The notes under the pieces were generated by a model. The model was not told the origin of the DNA. It saw nothing but the letters and a program-made list of their open reading frames with translations, and searched no databases. A DNA stretch of 64,000 nt from Rutidosis leptorrhynchoides (taxonomy: Eukaryota; Streptophyta; Magnoliopsida; Asterales; Asteraceae): the NCBI RefSeq assembly GCF_046630445.1, contig NC_092343.1, forward strand, positions 135,277,501-135,341,500. The letters are read 5' to 3'. Position 1 is the first letter of the stretch; every line of letters starts with the position of its first letter. Below, one piece after another: positions 22,771 to 34,471 of the stretch. A program made the position numbers and the translations under genes.

Positions 22771-23658
22771 GAGAAGCGAAAGGAGATCATCAAATTTTCT
22801 ATCGAGGACATTAATTTGGGTACAGAAAACTTCAGTGATAAAAATTTCATTGCAAGACAAGGACTTGGGATATTATACCGAGCAGAAATTCCATTCGGTG
22901 ATGGACATAAGAGCGTTGTTTTGAAGGTTAGCAGATCGCGTGAGCAACATTACTTTCTAAATGAGCTTGAAATTCTCTTCGGGCTTAAACACGAGAATGT
23001 CATTGAATTTGTAGGTTATTGTAAGGAGATGGATAAAAAAATTATTGTTTATGAGAATGTGTCTAACTGGAGTACTCTCGATCAACATTTGAATGACACT
23101 AGTCTTACATGGACAAAAAGACTTAAGATATGCATAGATGTTGCAAACGGGCTAAAATTTCTTCACGAATGTCGTGCAAGAAAACAATTGATTATCCATA
23201 GAGACATTAAAAGTTCTAATATCGTACTAGATGGAGCTTGGAATGCCAAAATATGTGGTTTTGAGTTTTCCTTGAAAAGTGCTAAAAATCAAGAGACGGA
23301 GGTTAACAATGTTGTTGGCTCGCCTGGCTATTGTGATCCCGTGTACAAGATAACTGGTTTCTTAACCAAAGAATCTGATATATATTCCTTTGGTTTGGTT
23401 TTATTTGAGATGTTATGTGGAAAATTGGCCTGTCCAAAAGACTTAAGGGAATATGATGAATTTCACTCTCTAGTTGAATACTATTCTAGAGTTGGAAGAC
23501 TTGATGAGATAGTGTTTGAGGGTATTAAGGGACAAATTGCATTGGAATCACTAGCTACGTTTCAAATGATTGCCAGTCAATGCTTGCATGAAGAGAGAAA
23601 AGAACGACCAACGGCAGATGAAGTAGTCGTGCAACTCAAGAAGGCACTAGAACTCCAA
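22771..23658 (+). CDS. Kinase exon 1 of tandem kinase gene, predicted pseudokinase
   Basis: 296 codons covering a receptor-like-kinase catalytic domain. Counting from 22771: a degenerate glycine loop (ARQGLG, 28-33), the VAIK-type lysine as VVLK (52), an intact HRD (143-145) and SDIYSFG (202-208). DFG is replaced by GFE (163-165), and APE is weak. Loss of the metal-binding Asp predicts little or no phosphotransfer, so it is probably regulatory or scaffolding. The exon ends at CAA 23658 before the donor GTAAGA; the intron 23659-24175 is phase 0 and rejoins an active-looking kinase exon in frame. No ATG lies in frame after the upstream stop at 22768, so exon 1 starts at a splice site, or the start is lost. 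It encodes no transmembrane or extracellular segment here. Confidence 0.75.
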
Positions 23659-24175
23659 GTAAGATTTCACATTGTTCTACTTTATAGTTTAAATCAGTTA
23701 ACTAAAATAGAAAGTTCAATAAAAGTTAACCAAACATAGCCCAAAAATTATTCTGATTTGTTTTCTTTCGATTCTTTAAAAGCATGTACATACCTTTTTA
23801 TGAAACATTAAATAGTTTTGACTTCAAACCTAGCAAAATTGGTTTTCATGTTAACATGTTACCCAACAAGCAGGTTTGATCTGACATCAAAACGTTAATT
23901 CACTTGTTTAGCATGTTAAGTCTTTAGGTTGCATAAGCCTAATTACTTTAACATTTTTATAATGTTAAAACGACACTACTCAGAATATCAAGCATATACG
24001 TTACACTGAGTTTAGACTGTCAAACCAGAGGCGCCTAACTGTGCTTGGTGATCAGTATGATTAATAACATAAATTCTCAGTTTAATATGTAGAAAGTTTT
24101 GAAATATGGTTATGTTTCTTGTAGAGAAAATTAGTTATGAACTCATTATTTTTTTTTTAATACTCAATGTTGCAG
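23659..24175 (+). other. Phase-0 intron between the two kinase exons
   Basis: 517 bp. GTAAGA donor directly after a Gln codon at 23658. Acceptor TTGCAG at 24170-24175 after a run of ten T. Both flanking frames are phase 0 and stay open across the junction. The same CAA/GTAAG donor occurs at 1474, 25178 and in the 25842-26012 remnant. Confidence 0.7.
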
Positions 24176-25177
24176 GAAAGCGTCAACATTGGAGTATTAC
24201 AAGATATAAAGTCAGCCACAATGAACTTTGCTGAAACATACCTAATTGGATCAGGCGGATATGGAAAGGTGTATAAAGCAGAACTCAACCTTTATGGCGA
24301 AAATCTCTTTTTGGGAATTCAAGGAAATAATCCAGAGAAAATGTATATGAAGCGCAACACTGTAGCGATAAAACGCATCTGCAATGATGAAAAAGGCCAC
24401 GGAGAACAAGGGTTCTTTCTAGAAGTTGAAATGCTTATCAGATGCAAGCATCCCAACATAGTCTCACTTATCGGCTATTGTAATGAACATTCTGAATTGA
24501 TCCTTGTCTATGAGTTTGTTCCAAATGGAAGCCTTGATGATTATTTGGGAAGCATCAAAAAAGAAACCTATCTTAACTGGGTTCAACGGATTAAAATTTG
24601 CCTTGATATGGCACATGGGTTGGATTATCTTCATACGAATATCACAGACAAAGAAAGGATAATTCATCGTGATATCAAAAGTGCCAACATATTATTGGGC
24701 AAGAATTGGGAGGCCAAGATTGCTGACTTTGGGCTCTCCAAGTTCTACCCTACAAATCAATTGAGGAGCACTATGATAACCAATACTATTGCAGGTACAG
24801 ATGTGTATTTGGATCCTGAATATCAAAGGACTGGTAAACTAAAAAAAGAATCTGACATATACTCTTTAGGAGTTGTGTTTTTTGAAATATTATCTGGAAG
24901 ATTAGCCTACGATCCCATTTATTTTGTTGAAAATATTAAAGGGCTAGCTGCGGTTGCACGCAAGCGCTTTAAAGATGGAACATTAAAAGAAATAATAGAT
25001 CGTAAATTACTAGAAGAAGAAGAAGAGGAACTCCCCTTCGGGCTAAAGATAAGAGCCAATCAAGAGTCGTTGGAAGTATTTGCAAATATTGCTTTTAGAT
25101 GTTTGGCGAAAACTCAAGAGAAGCGTCCATCAATGAAAGTCGTGATTAAGGAACTTGAAAATGCATTAAACCTTCAA
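24176..25177 (+). CDS. Kinase exon 2 of tandem kinase gene, predicted active Ser/Thr kinase
   Basis: 334 codons of a complete plant receptor-like cytoplasmic kinase domain. Counting from 24176: GSGGYG (25-30), VAIK lysine 66, HRDIKSAN (164-171), DFG (184-186), DPEY (213-216) and SDIYSLG (226-232). All catalytic residues are present and it is an RD-type kinase. An acidic EEEEEE run lies in the C-lobe. The start at 24176 follows the TTGCAG acceptor; an ATG at 24167 lies in the intron end and is not taken as the start. The donor GTAAGT at 25178 implies more exons, but none is intact downstream. Family knowledge places such kinases in surface or immune signalling; the role here is inferred. Confidence 0.8.
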
Positions 25178-25479
25178 GTAAGTCAATGCTTTACAATCCT
25201 CTACAACATTTTATCTCTTCATGTGTACTATTTAATTGGAGTGCAGGTTTAATATCCTTTTGAAAAAGATGTTGGTTATAATAAGTAAATTACACGATTG
25301 GTTTCAGTGCTTTTACCAAAAATTTTACTTTTTATCGGGGAATGTTACACCGATTATCCTTCATTCTAAAATTTATTGCACAGAAAGCCCTCTAGAAAAC
25401 GACCATTGGATTTGTTGTTAAATCGGATAATGTGATTTGCATATAGAGCAAGTTTGTTTTCTAGCTTAGTCATTTATAC
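25178..25479 (+). other. Intron-like sequence after kinase exon 2
   Basis: Follows the GTAAGT donor. Short open frames carry no recognisable domain. It leads into the SINE-like insertion and then the third kinase remnant. Confidence 0.45.
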
Positions 25480-25720
25480 CGGTAATAATGCATAAAATGT
25501 AAATGATCTATTTTATGGGTCACGGAGGTTTCGAACGTCTTACGTTCGAACTTCACCGGAGGGGCTTTTATCACATGCAATATCTGTATGGATTCGTTGT
25601 GGCTCATGAGGGGCGGTAGGACTGTATATGGTTCCTCCCAGGAAATAATCGGGTGGGGTGGAATCCGACATAGCGTTCGGACCCCGTCAGTGACTCTAAC
25701 CACGGTAAAAAAAAAAAAGA
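25480..25720 (+). mobile_element. SINE-like insertion with 3' A-tract
   Basis: A GC-richer block of about 240 bp in AT-rich intron, ending TAACCACGGT plus 12 A (25708-25719). It contains a B-box-like GGTTTCGAACG near 25527 and an inverted CGAACGTctTACGTTCG. No clear A-box or TSD, so the SINE call is tentative. It could be another short non-autonomous retroelement. Confidence 0.4.
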
Positions 25721-25841
25721 TAGTTCACTAATAGAATGCTCATTTCTGTAATACAGCCTAATGTTTTCATTCTGAAAACATAAAATGTTTGTATACTAGT
25801 TAAATCTGATGTTATGCGGAAGATTTGCTTGTGACTTTAGA

Positions 25842-26012
25842 GAAGTGGAACTCTTGATGAAATGGTGTTTGAAAGTATTAAGGGACAAATTGCATTAAAT
25901 TCACTTGTTATATATATTTCAATAGATTGCCTATCAATGCTTGCATGAAGAGAGTAAAAAACGACCAACTCCAGATGAAGTAGCCCTGGAACTCAGGAAA
26001 ACATTGGAATTC
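25842..26012 (+). pseudogene. 3' remnant of a third kinase (exon-1 type)
   Basis: Encodes LDEMVFESIKGQIAL, matching LDEIVFEGIKGQIAL of the pseudokinase exon at 22771-23658. Similarity continues at the DNA level through the CLHEE...RPT region, but with a frameshift and stops, to the same CAA/GTAAGA donor. Only the C-lobe end remains. Its resemblance to exon 1 rather than exon 2 suggests an alternating exon-1/exon-2 array. Confidence 0.7.
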
Positions 26013-26161
26013 CAAGTAAGATTTCATCTTGTTCCACTAACATTAAATATATATCTTAATGCATCAAATTACAACTTGCATATGATATCTAGAAATATAT
26101 AAAGTGACCAAAAAAGTCTACAAATTAAACAACTATTAAATAACTAACTTTCTAATGAATT

Positions 26162-26482
26162 ATGCATTTACAAATGAAGGTTATTTCGGAAAATCCACCA
26201 AGCTTTATTCCATCTAGGTCGTTGAGGGATCTATCCAGTATTAAGAAGGATTTATACTTGCTGAAACTCGAAGAAGGAGATGATTTGAATGTCCATATAG
26301 ACGTTTTTAACCAGTTGGTGTGTGAGTTGTTTAACATGGATGAGATAATAAAAGAGGAGGACTTAGCATTATTGATGTTGGCATCCTTACCCAAATCTTA
26401 CAAGCCATTTGTGCAGAATATGAGGACAGACCGAACCACTACACTTAAAGATGTGCTTCAGAAGTTGCGCAACTACAATTAA
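26162..26482 (+). pseudogene. Ty1/copia gag fragment
   Basis: An open frame with LYLLKLEEGDDLNVHIDVFNQ, then EEDLALLMLASLPKSYKPFV and TLKDVLQKL, the central alpha-helical part of copia gag (UBN2/retrotran-gag type). No zinc knuckle, LTR or pol follows, so it is an isolated fragment. It is different in sequence from the gag of element E. Confidence 0.7.
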
Positions 26483-26926
26483 GGAAGTGATGGCGATATG
26501 GACTCTTAAAATCTAAAGTGGCTTCGAATCTATTTGTGCACATGTATGAATTTGACAACAATTTATCTGCACTTGATGTTAACTTAATAGCCAGTCTATT
26601 TTATTTTTCATTTTTAGTTTATTGTTTTTTATTTTTAGTTTAAGATAGTAACGCAGATGTGTGAATAAATTCTAAGCACATATCCAACTAGAAAAGTCTT
26701 AATTGCACTATTTATGTTTGATGTTTTAATCTGATGTTTTCCAAAATTTTTGTACATACGTTATTATTATTCTTAATTAGTGGAATTCAAATATTAGGTC
26801 CACAGTTACCAGTATTATTTTCAAAATCGTGTTTCTCTCTAAGTTTCTAAAACTGCAAAAGATAAATAATCTATATATGTTAAAGTGTGAAGCTTGACCA
26901 AAGACATAAAAATTGTTGAACAGAAG
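26483..26926. other. No gene recognised
   Basis: AT-rich spacer between the copia gag fragment and the element E LTR. It may include decayed copia sequence. Confidence 0.4.
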
Positions 26927-27308
26927 TGTTGGTGCATAATTAGTCCCCGAGTTCATTATGATCAAGTTTAAGTGCTTTAGAGTTTAAGTTTCTTTGCTGG
27001 TATGCAACCGTACGGATAGGCAGGCAACCGCACGGTTGCAAGGTGCAACCGTACGGTTGCAACGTGCTGTGTGTATTTATAGAGGATTTCGGGTTCATTG
27101 TTAGGGTTACGTATCCTAGCCTATTCTACACGTACAATCCGAATCCCTGGTGTTCTAGCTTTCAATATTGTCGATCTTTAACATATCTAAGTCAATTTTA
27201 TTACTAAGATCAAAGGTTTTCATAGAGTTTTGAGTATAAAACCCAATAACGAGATTTTTCGCACTCGTTATAGAATCTAAGATCGTTTAATCCTGTTTAC
27301 ACGATTCA
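26927..27308 (+). repeat. Element E 5' LTR
   Basis: 382 bp beginning TGTTGG and ending TTCA. It contains three CAACCGNACGG sites at 27004-27061, one a perfect 18-bp palindrome TGCAACCGTACGGTTGCA (27044-27061), directly before a TATA-like TATTTATAGAGG (about 27074). The other LTR is outside the window, so its ends are inferred from TG...CA and the primer site. Confidence 0.75.
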
Positions 27309-27313
27309 AAAAG

Positions 27314-27325
27314 TGGTATCAGAGC
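27314..27325 (+). other. Element E primer-binding site
   Basis: Perfect TGGTATCAGAGC (initiator-Met tRNA), 5 bp after the LTR end. Confidence 0.88.
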
Positions 27326-27576
27326 TTGTGTGATTGATTGAACGATTGGTTTTTGTCAAACTTTGTTAAGAAATTGTGTTTTTAGTGTTTTTGTCAAAAA
27401 CCCATTTGGATCATGATTTTTCAATGTTAATTCGTGTTTTTGTTAAGTAAACGTGTTAGTCTGGTCTAAAACTTTATTTTGGACGTCAAACATACGTTGG
27501 TTTCTCTCAAAATTGAGTGCTAGATCGACCAATACCCTAAACCCTAGTTTCTGTGCAGTTTTCTGCCCAGATTCGA

Positions 27577-27871
27577 CCAAGCTTTCAACCGTACGGTTAC
27601 ACATAGAAACCGCACGGGTACACCATCCGGATACCACAACCGTACGGATACGTATTACATCCGTATAATCTTGACCCGTTTAAACCACAACCGTATAGTA
27701 TCACAACCGTACGGATACACTTTGCATCCGTCCGGTTATACCTTACACCCGCATAATATAATTCGGTTACACTTTACAACCGTGTAACTTGCAACCGTGT
27801 CAATTCATTTGCATCCGTGTATTGCAACTGTATAAACTACTGCAAACGTGTTGTGCAACCGTACGATTACA
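27577..27871 (+). repeat. Leader array of CAACCGTACGG-type repeats in element E
   Basis: At least a dozen degenerate copies of a 15-20-bp unit around the palindromic core CCGTACGG (for example CAACCGTACGGTTAC and CATCCGTACGGATAC variants) fill the 295 bp before gag. The same core occurs three times in the LTR. This is not a CRISPR: spacers are absent and units are degenerate. Confidence 0.8.
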
Positions 27872-29185
27872 ATGTCAGACGTGTTTGAATCTCCTGAAAT
27901 GCAATCAGCTCTTGTCGGTGCCTCGTCGTCGGGTCTTCATCACTTTTTGAAGACAGAAAATGAGATTGGTAGCTCATATAGGGTACCTAGGCTGGAATCT
28001 TTGGATGATTTTGCAGAATGAAAGCCTAGGTTCTTGATTTTGCTAAACGGCATAGACTCTAGGTTATATAACTTCTTAAAAGTAGAATATGTCTTTCCGA
28101 TTAAGGATCTAGGGGAAACCAAGACACCAATGGAATTGTCTGCAACTGAGCGTGAGGACTATAATCTTTAGTGTAAAGCATATAGTCATCTTACTCAAGC
28201 TTTGTCTAAAGAGATATTCCATCAATTTGAAACACATTTGACAACTTATGCTTTATGGAATGCTTTAGAAAGTGGTAATGAAGGGACTGCTGAGTATAGA
28301 AAAACAAAAGGTAAGGTTCTGAAGAAAGAGTGGAAGAATTTTGCTGTTCAATCCGATGAATCTCTAAAAGATGATGTTGCTAGATATCGCCACTTGTTAA
28401 CTAAACTCAAAAGAGTTGATATTGTTTTTACTACCAAGAAGATTGTCCAATGCTTTCGTGAGGGTCTACTGATTAAGTGGGATCCTATGATTGTTGAGAT
28501 TGAGAAGTCCTTTGCTATTATGGATAATTCGTTAAGTGCCTTTGTGACTAAGCTTCAGGCAAAGGAGCTAGAATTTCAAGAGAGATTGAAGAGGTTAGAG
28601 ACTGTTCAGAATCCTGTGAAGTATAAGGCTCCAGAAATAGGTTCATCTGAAACGAAACACGCCCAGCCCCAGACAGCCTTTACTTCAAATACTGAGAAGA
28701 TCACGTCAAGTTATGTCACTCCAGCACCTCAAAGTGTTTTGTATCAGACAACTTCGAACAAGGGAGCAAGCACTGAGGTTTTGAGAACAGAGAATATTCG
28801 CATGCGTACGATTAAAGGAGTGGAGGAAGATATGGCGTTAGTCTCAATGGTAGTGAATTCTTACAATGATTTGCTACATGGGAGAATTGTAAATAGTCAT
28901 TTGGAACAGGAAGACTACGATCAGATAGACGAGAATGAGATGGAGAAAATGGATATTCTATGGGCTATGGGAAGTGTGATTCACAGGGCAAAAAGATATA
29001 TTGAAAAGACTGGGGAGAAACACTTGGGAGTGAGTAAGAACACCAAGTATGGTTTTGACATGAACAAAGTAAGGCGTCACAACTGTCAAGAGTTGGGTCA
29101 TTTCAAGCGAAACTGCAGTAAACCAAAGCAGCAAGGATTTCATAACCCATTTCATAATCAGAAGCGTGAATCGAAGAATACTGTT
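27872..29185 (+). pseudogene. gag: Element E gag, N-terminal part, two premature stops
   Basis: The ATG at 27872 follows the repeat leader. One frame runs to the D insertion with stops only at 28019 (TGA at an apparent Trp) and 28169 (TAG). It encodes a copia-type gag: an N-terminal helical region, the ALWNALE segment, KKEWKNFAVQ, a Gln/Glu-rich coiled-coil-like stretch (KLQAKELEFQERLKRLE), and a zinc knuckle whose first Cys is lost (RRHNCQELGHFKRNC). Reading continues at 60214 in the same frame once D and one TSD copy are removed. Gag would coat the element RNA, but this copy is inactive. Confidence 0.75.
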
Positions 29186-29486
29186 TATAACAACTCTCAC
29201 TTTTCGACTTCTGAAATTACTAAAATATCCCTAGGTTTTTTTTCCTGCATGACTATATGTATTAGTTAATTAGGGTTGTTATATATACTATTTAATGAAC
29301 GTTGACCGAATAGCAAATTGTAGTCAACAACGTACGCTTAAATAAATAATATAATTATTATAAACAAGGTTATATTATATAAATTTATATAATGTAACAC
29401 TTTTTCTTATTAATTTAAATATATAACTTATATTACTTTTGTTATATAATTAATGTATTATATAATTAACTATATAATAAATACAA

Positions 29487-29628
<142 letters not shown>

Positions 29629-29692
29629 GACATTTAGGAAACTAATAAAACTATAAGTAATAATTTTAATTAAATTAAAATCATAATTATTG

Positions 29693-29771
<79 letters not shown>

Positions 29772-29985
29772 CCGAAATTACTATATTTTTATATAAATTC
29801 GTATTTATTAATTAAGTAAAAATAAAAAAAATTTGATATAAAGTTTTTGAAATATATAAATCTATAATCTGTAAAAAAATAATAATAATAAATCTACATC
29901 CTTATGTTGACTAAACATAAATAAAAATAAATAAAAATCATAAACTAGTTCATCCTCTTATTGACTTAAGCTCCATCTTGTGTAC

Positions 29986-29993
29986 TATAAAAA
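29986..29993 (+). promoter_or_regulatory. TATA box of element D 5' LTR
   Basis: TATAAAAA in a non-repetitive setting (TGTACTATAAAAAGAGATCC), about 800 bp into the LTR, followed by a CA-rich stretch typical of a plant start region. The same motif is at 57791-57798 in the other LTR. It is the likeliest Pol II promoter, by position and motif. Confidence 0.6.
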
Positions 29994-32402
29994 GAGATCC
30001 AAACTAGTTCATTCTTGCACACACTTAACTCACTTCCTCTCTAAAAATATTGAAGAACTCTTGAGGTAATCTTTCCTTTTCATTTTCTTATTTATTTTTA
30101 TTCATTTTATTTATTTATTGTATTTTTTTAGCCAATTATTATTTTAAATTGTTAATAAATATTCACATCAGTAGTATTTGTTTGAAAATTATTTAGAATA
30201 GTAGTAGTACTTATAAAAATAATTATGATAAGTTTTGGAATATTATTTGTAGTTAATTACGAATTAAATACTAATTAAACACGAAAACCATATAAAATTC
30301 GTAATAAAATATTAAATAGTAATAAAAATAATTATAAAATTTTTCTGCGATTATTACACTAGTATAAGGCTACAAAAATTATAAAATTAAATATATGGGT
30401 TTATATAGTATTTAAATTGAATTTACTTGTGTTTTATTCTAAACCGAGAAAATTAATAAAGGAAATACAAAATAAATACAAACGTGTATTAAATCTATTT
30501 TTATAAAATTTTTATAATATTATTAGGATTACTAGATACTGTAAAAAATGTAAAAATTAATTTTAAATTTGTTTTTCCTATTTATTTAATTATAGGCCGA
30601 ATAAAATGGTTAAATGATTAGAAAACATTAAATGAATAATATTTCGGTATTAAATTTGATTTAATAATTTTTATAACATTTTTACAGAATATAGAACCTG
30701 TAAAAAATATAAATTTATTTATTTAGGTCAATTTGATATTTATTACCTAATTAATTTTGATTTAATCTAAACCGAGAACATATGCAAAGAAAAATGGAAA
30801 TAAATATAAAAACTTAGAAAAATTATTTTTTTAAATATTTCTACTGATTCATATGTCTAACTAGAGTTATAAAAATTATGAACATAATTTTTAGGTGACT
30901 AATGGAATTAAGCAACAAATTAAATCGTATATGTATATAATTCGGCTAAACTAATTAAATATATATAAATACATTAATATTATATTGTTACTATTATTAT
31001 AAAATATCAAAATAATACTTATAATAACTAATTAATTCCTTTCCCTATTATACATACATATACTTTATTAATTCATAAAATACAATAATATATATAATAA
31101 TAAACCTAAACTTATATACACTTAAATAAATAATAAAGATAATCGAATTATTAATACGATAACAATAAACTTATTAATATCATACTATTAATACATAAAC
31201 ATGTCGTATTTCTATACGCACATAATGGGTGAAGGTTATGATCAAAAGCTAACGTATGACTTATACGAACTCACCGCTATTTACGGTAAAGTGGATGATG
31301 TCTAGGTTGCCATAATGGGAATAAGGTTTTGGATTAAACGAAAGGTTGTAGACTTATAGTCCAACTGAAAGTTCCTGACCCCCGGTTACATCTGGTCATC
31401 CCGACTTACTTAATAGCAACGAAGTTTGGACAAAGTTGTACAACGTCTTAATGTGGAGGATTATAACTCAAACTTTCTAAAACTATAAACCTGCTTTAAA
31501 TGGAAACTTTTCAAAAGTAGAAACTCTTACTATAAATTGTCACTATTAATACAATCCTTATATTAATAAACATACTTTTTGACTGTTAGAACATAACTGA
31601 CTAAACGTTATATCTCTAGGTTGAGATCTCCGTTACTTACTTCCGTCATTTCTTTTCTTTGTGGATTATCTTCAACTGCTATTTAAGGTGATTTTCATAG
31701 CCCCACTTTTACTGTTTACTTAACTATTTATAACTTTTGGGGTGAGACACATGCTTTCTTTATAACTGTTTTACGTTTAGACACAAGTACTCAACTGTTA
31801 TAATGCTGTCATGCTAAATCCTCACCGTAATATCGTTAATTGCTACTTTGAAACGCAAACTTAATTATTATAAGTAGGCCTATTGAGAGTAACGTCTCTA
31901 ACCATTTGACCTCTGATCTTTGGTTACATAATAATGATTCAATGACACTGACTGTACAAGGTGTCACGAGGTAACTTTTGTTTAGTCACGATATTACAAA
32001 CTGCAGCAACACTTTTAGATTGATATATTTGGTATCAATCAAACTTATACTAAATGTTGTGGTCTAATACATATTATATAAACCTATGAACTTCACTCCA
32101 CCTTTTTGGTTGACAGTTTAAGCATGTTTTGTCTCAGGTGACGAATAAGATGATTGCTATGACTACTACTTGATGAATTGAATGCTGCTGCATGGAGTCT
32201 TCATTTCATTACATTTACTCTGCATTTTAAAACTATTACTATTTCAGTTTGGATTTGATGTAAACACTCTTAATGCTTCCGCTGTTTTAATAATAAAGGT
32301 TTTATTCAAAACGTCTCATATAGAGTCGTTCTCGTTTATACAACTGTATTATGATATGAATGGTCACAAATACCTCAGGCCCTATTTGGGGGTGTGACAT
32401 AT

Positions 32403-32414
32403 TGGTATCAGAGC
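32403..32414 (+). other. Element D primer-binding site
   Basis: Perfect TGGTATCAGAGC (initiator-Met tRNA), 3 bp after the LTR. Confidence 0.92.
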
Positions 32415-32594
32415 AGTGTTGTTGTAGAGAACCAGGATTGCATTTTAAGTGTGCCTTATACAATTAGGTACCTTAGCAATGTAGGACTACAACTTTCCTT
32501 GACCATAGTGCCTTTAATTGTTACCTTTAATTGTTAAATGCTACGCTATACCTTAGAAACTATGCTTATTAGGTTCTTTAATCTTCCTTAGAAT
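32415..32594 (+). other. Element D leader, interrupted by element G
   Basis: Non-coding leader between the primer site and the G insertion. It continues after 40646 for about 26 bp to the first ATG of D. Confidence 0.6.
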
Positions 32595-32599
32595 GCTTG

Positions 32600-34471
32600 T
32601 GATGTCGTACGAGGTGTATACAAAATAGTTTATATTTTACTAGGAAAAACTATTAAATACGATACAATTTTACACAAGATATTTATTTATTTATAGAATG
32701 GATATACTTAAACCTTGCTACAACACAATAGGCAGTGTACCTAGTCGCGGAGTAGTATAGTTTTTAGTAAGTCCGGTTCGTTCCACAGGGAGCTGGTGAT
32801 ACTTACTATATTTTTAACTATATTTATACAAAATATATATAATTATATATAATAATATATAAAAGGGGGTTTACCGTTTAATGACCGGTTTGTCGATTAT
32901 ATATTTTTAAGCGTAAAGATAAATGACAATAATTAAAGTGCGTAAAATAAATAAATGACGATAAATAAAATAACAATAAATAAAATTGCGATAGAATATG
33001 AAATAAAAGGATTATGCTTATTTAAACTTCCGTAATCATGATGTTTGACGTGTTGATTTTAGTTTTATGCCCATGGGTTAATTGTCCTTTGTCCTGGATT
33101 ATTTAATATGTCCGTCTGGTTTTTGTCCATAACAGTCCATCAGTCATAAATATAAAATGCGAGTGCCCTCGTCAAATTATTATTATACCCGAAGTTAAAT
33201 ATTCCAACTAATTAGGGATTCGAATTGTAACAAGGTTTTAATACTTTGTTTAATGAATACACCAGGTTATCGACTGCGTGTAAACCAAGGTTTTACTACT
33301 TTGTTAACAATTACACCAATTACCCTTGAATGTAATTTCACCCCTGTTTTAATTATTCTAGTGGCTATTAATCCATTCCCGTGTCCGGTTAAATGAACGA
33401 TTATTCGTACATATAAATACCCCGCCCATCGTGTCCGATCGAGTGTATATGGTAATTTATAGGGACGCCCAATTGTAAATCTTTATATTAACATTAACAA
33501 ACTATCATTTAGTTAAACAAATATAAAGCCCATTAATAGTTCATAGTCTAATTTCCACAAGTGTCGTTCTTTTGTCCAAACCCCAATTATGGTACAAAGC
33601 CCAATTACCCATTTTAGTAATTAGCCCAACATCATGATTACTTCGGATTAAATAAGCATAATAATAACTTAAGTACGAGACATTAATTTAAAAAGGAGAA
33701 CATAGCTTACATTGATTATTTATCGCGTAGTGGTACACGGACAGAATTTCGACTTCAAAACCCGTAAAAATAACTTTTACATAACCCAAACTAATCTAAT
33801 ATAACACTAATCTATACTATATTTATTTATATATTATAAATTTATTATTATTATTACATTATTCTTACGGAGTATTATTATGTATATGTGTGTGTGGTGT
33901 TAAAAACGAACGAAAAACTGGCAATTTATAGAATGTGAGCTGATTCTGATCCTCATGCGACTCGCATGGGTTTATGCCTATTTGCCATGCGACTCGCATG
34001 GCCACGCTGGACAGCTCACATATCTTTTGTCTTCTTGTTCGTCGACATATTTATTAAATATATATAAAATATAAATAATTTTAATAATTATTTATATATT
34101 ATATTATATTTATGTGCATAGTAGACTAGATATTTTTGGTCCATTGCGTCGGGCGTTTCTTCTTGGCTCGGGTCCCGGTTCCGGATTTTCGGACGTCCTT
34201 GCGTACTATTTTATATCGTGTACTTTGCGTTTCGTAACTTGTACTCTTGTTATTTTTAGACGTTCCTCATCAATAATTTGAACCATTTTAATTGTATCTT
34301 GTACATTTGAGCATTTTGGACCTTTCCGTCTTCAAATCTCGTTTTCGCCTTTTGTCTTCGCACTTATTTAATATAAACGAATATTACTTGAATATGGAAC
34401 AATTACAACTAAAATCTTGTCATTTCGGAAGGATATTGATACTAAATATATGTTCATTTAGAGCACTATCA
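32600..34471 (-). repeat. Element G 3' LTR
   Basis: 1872 bp. Carries the 15-bp palindrome CATGCGACTCGCATG twice (33954-33968 and 33986-34000, the second extended to 19 bp). A purine tract on the minus strand (AAGTGTGGGGATAT) abuts it at 34472-34487, so this is the 3' LTR. Confidence 0.9.

Noticed and set aside
22816..22818. Start of the first kinase at this position
   Set aside because: The codon is TTG, and the conserved kinase N-terminus (FSIEDI) lies upstream in the same frame back to 22771.
24167..24175. ATG as the start of a stand-alone kinase gene
   Set aside because: The ATG overlaps the TTGCAG acceptor, and the homologous ATG at 364 has the same relation to an acceptor. In-frame joining to the upstream exon is the better explanation.
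27577..27871. CRISPR-like array
   Set aside because: Repeats are short, degenerate and lack unique spacers, in a plant retrotransposon leader.
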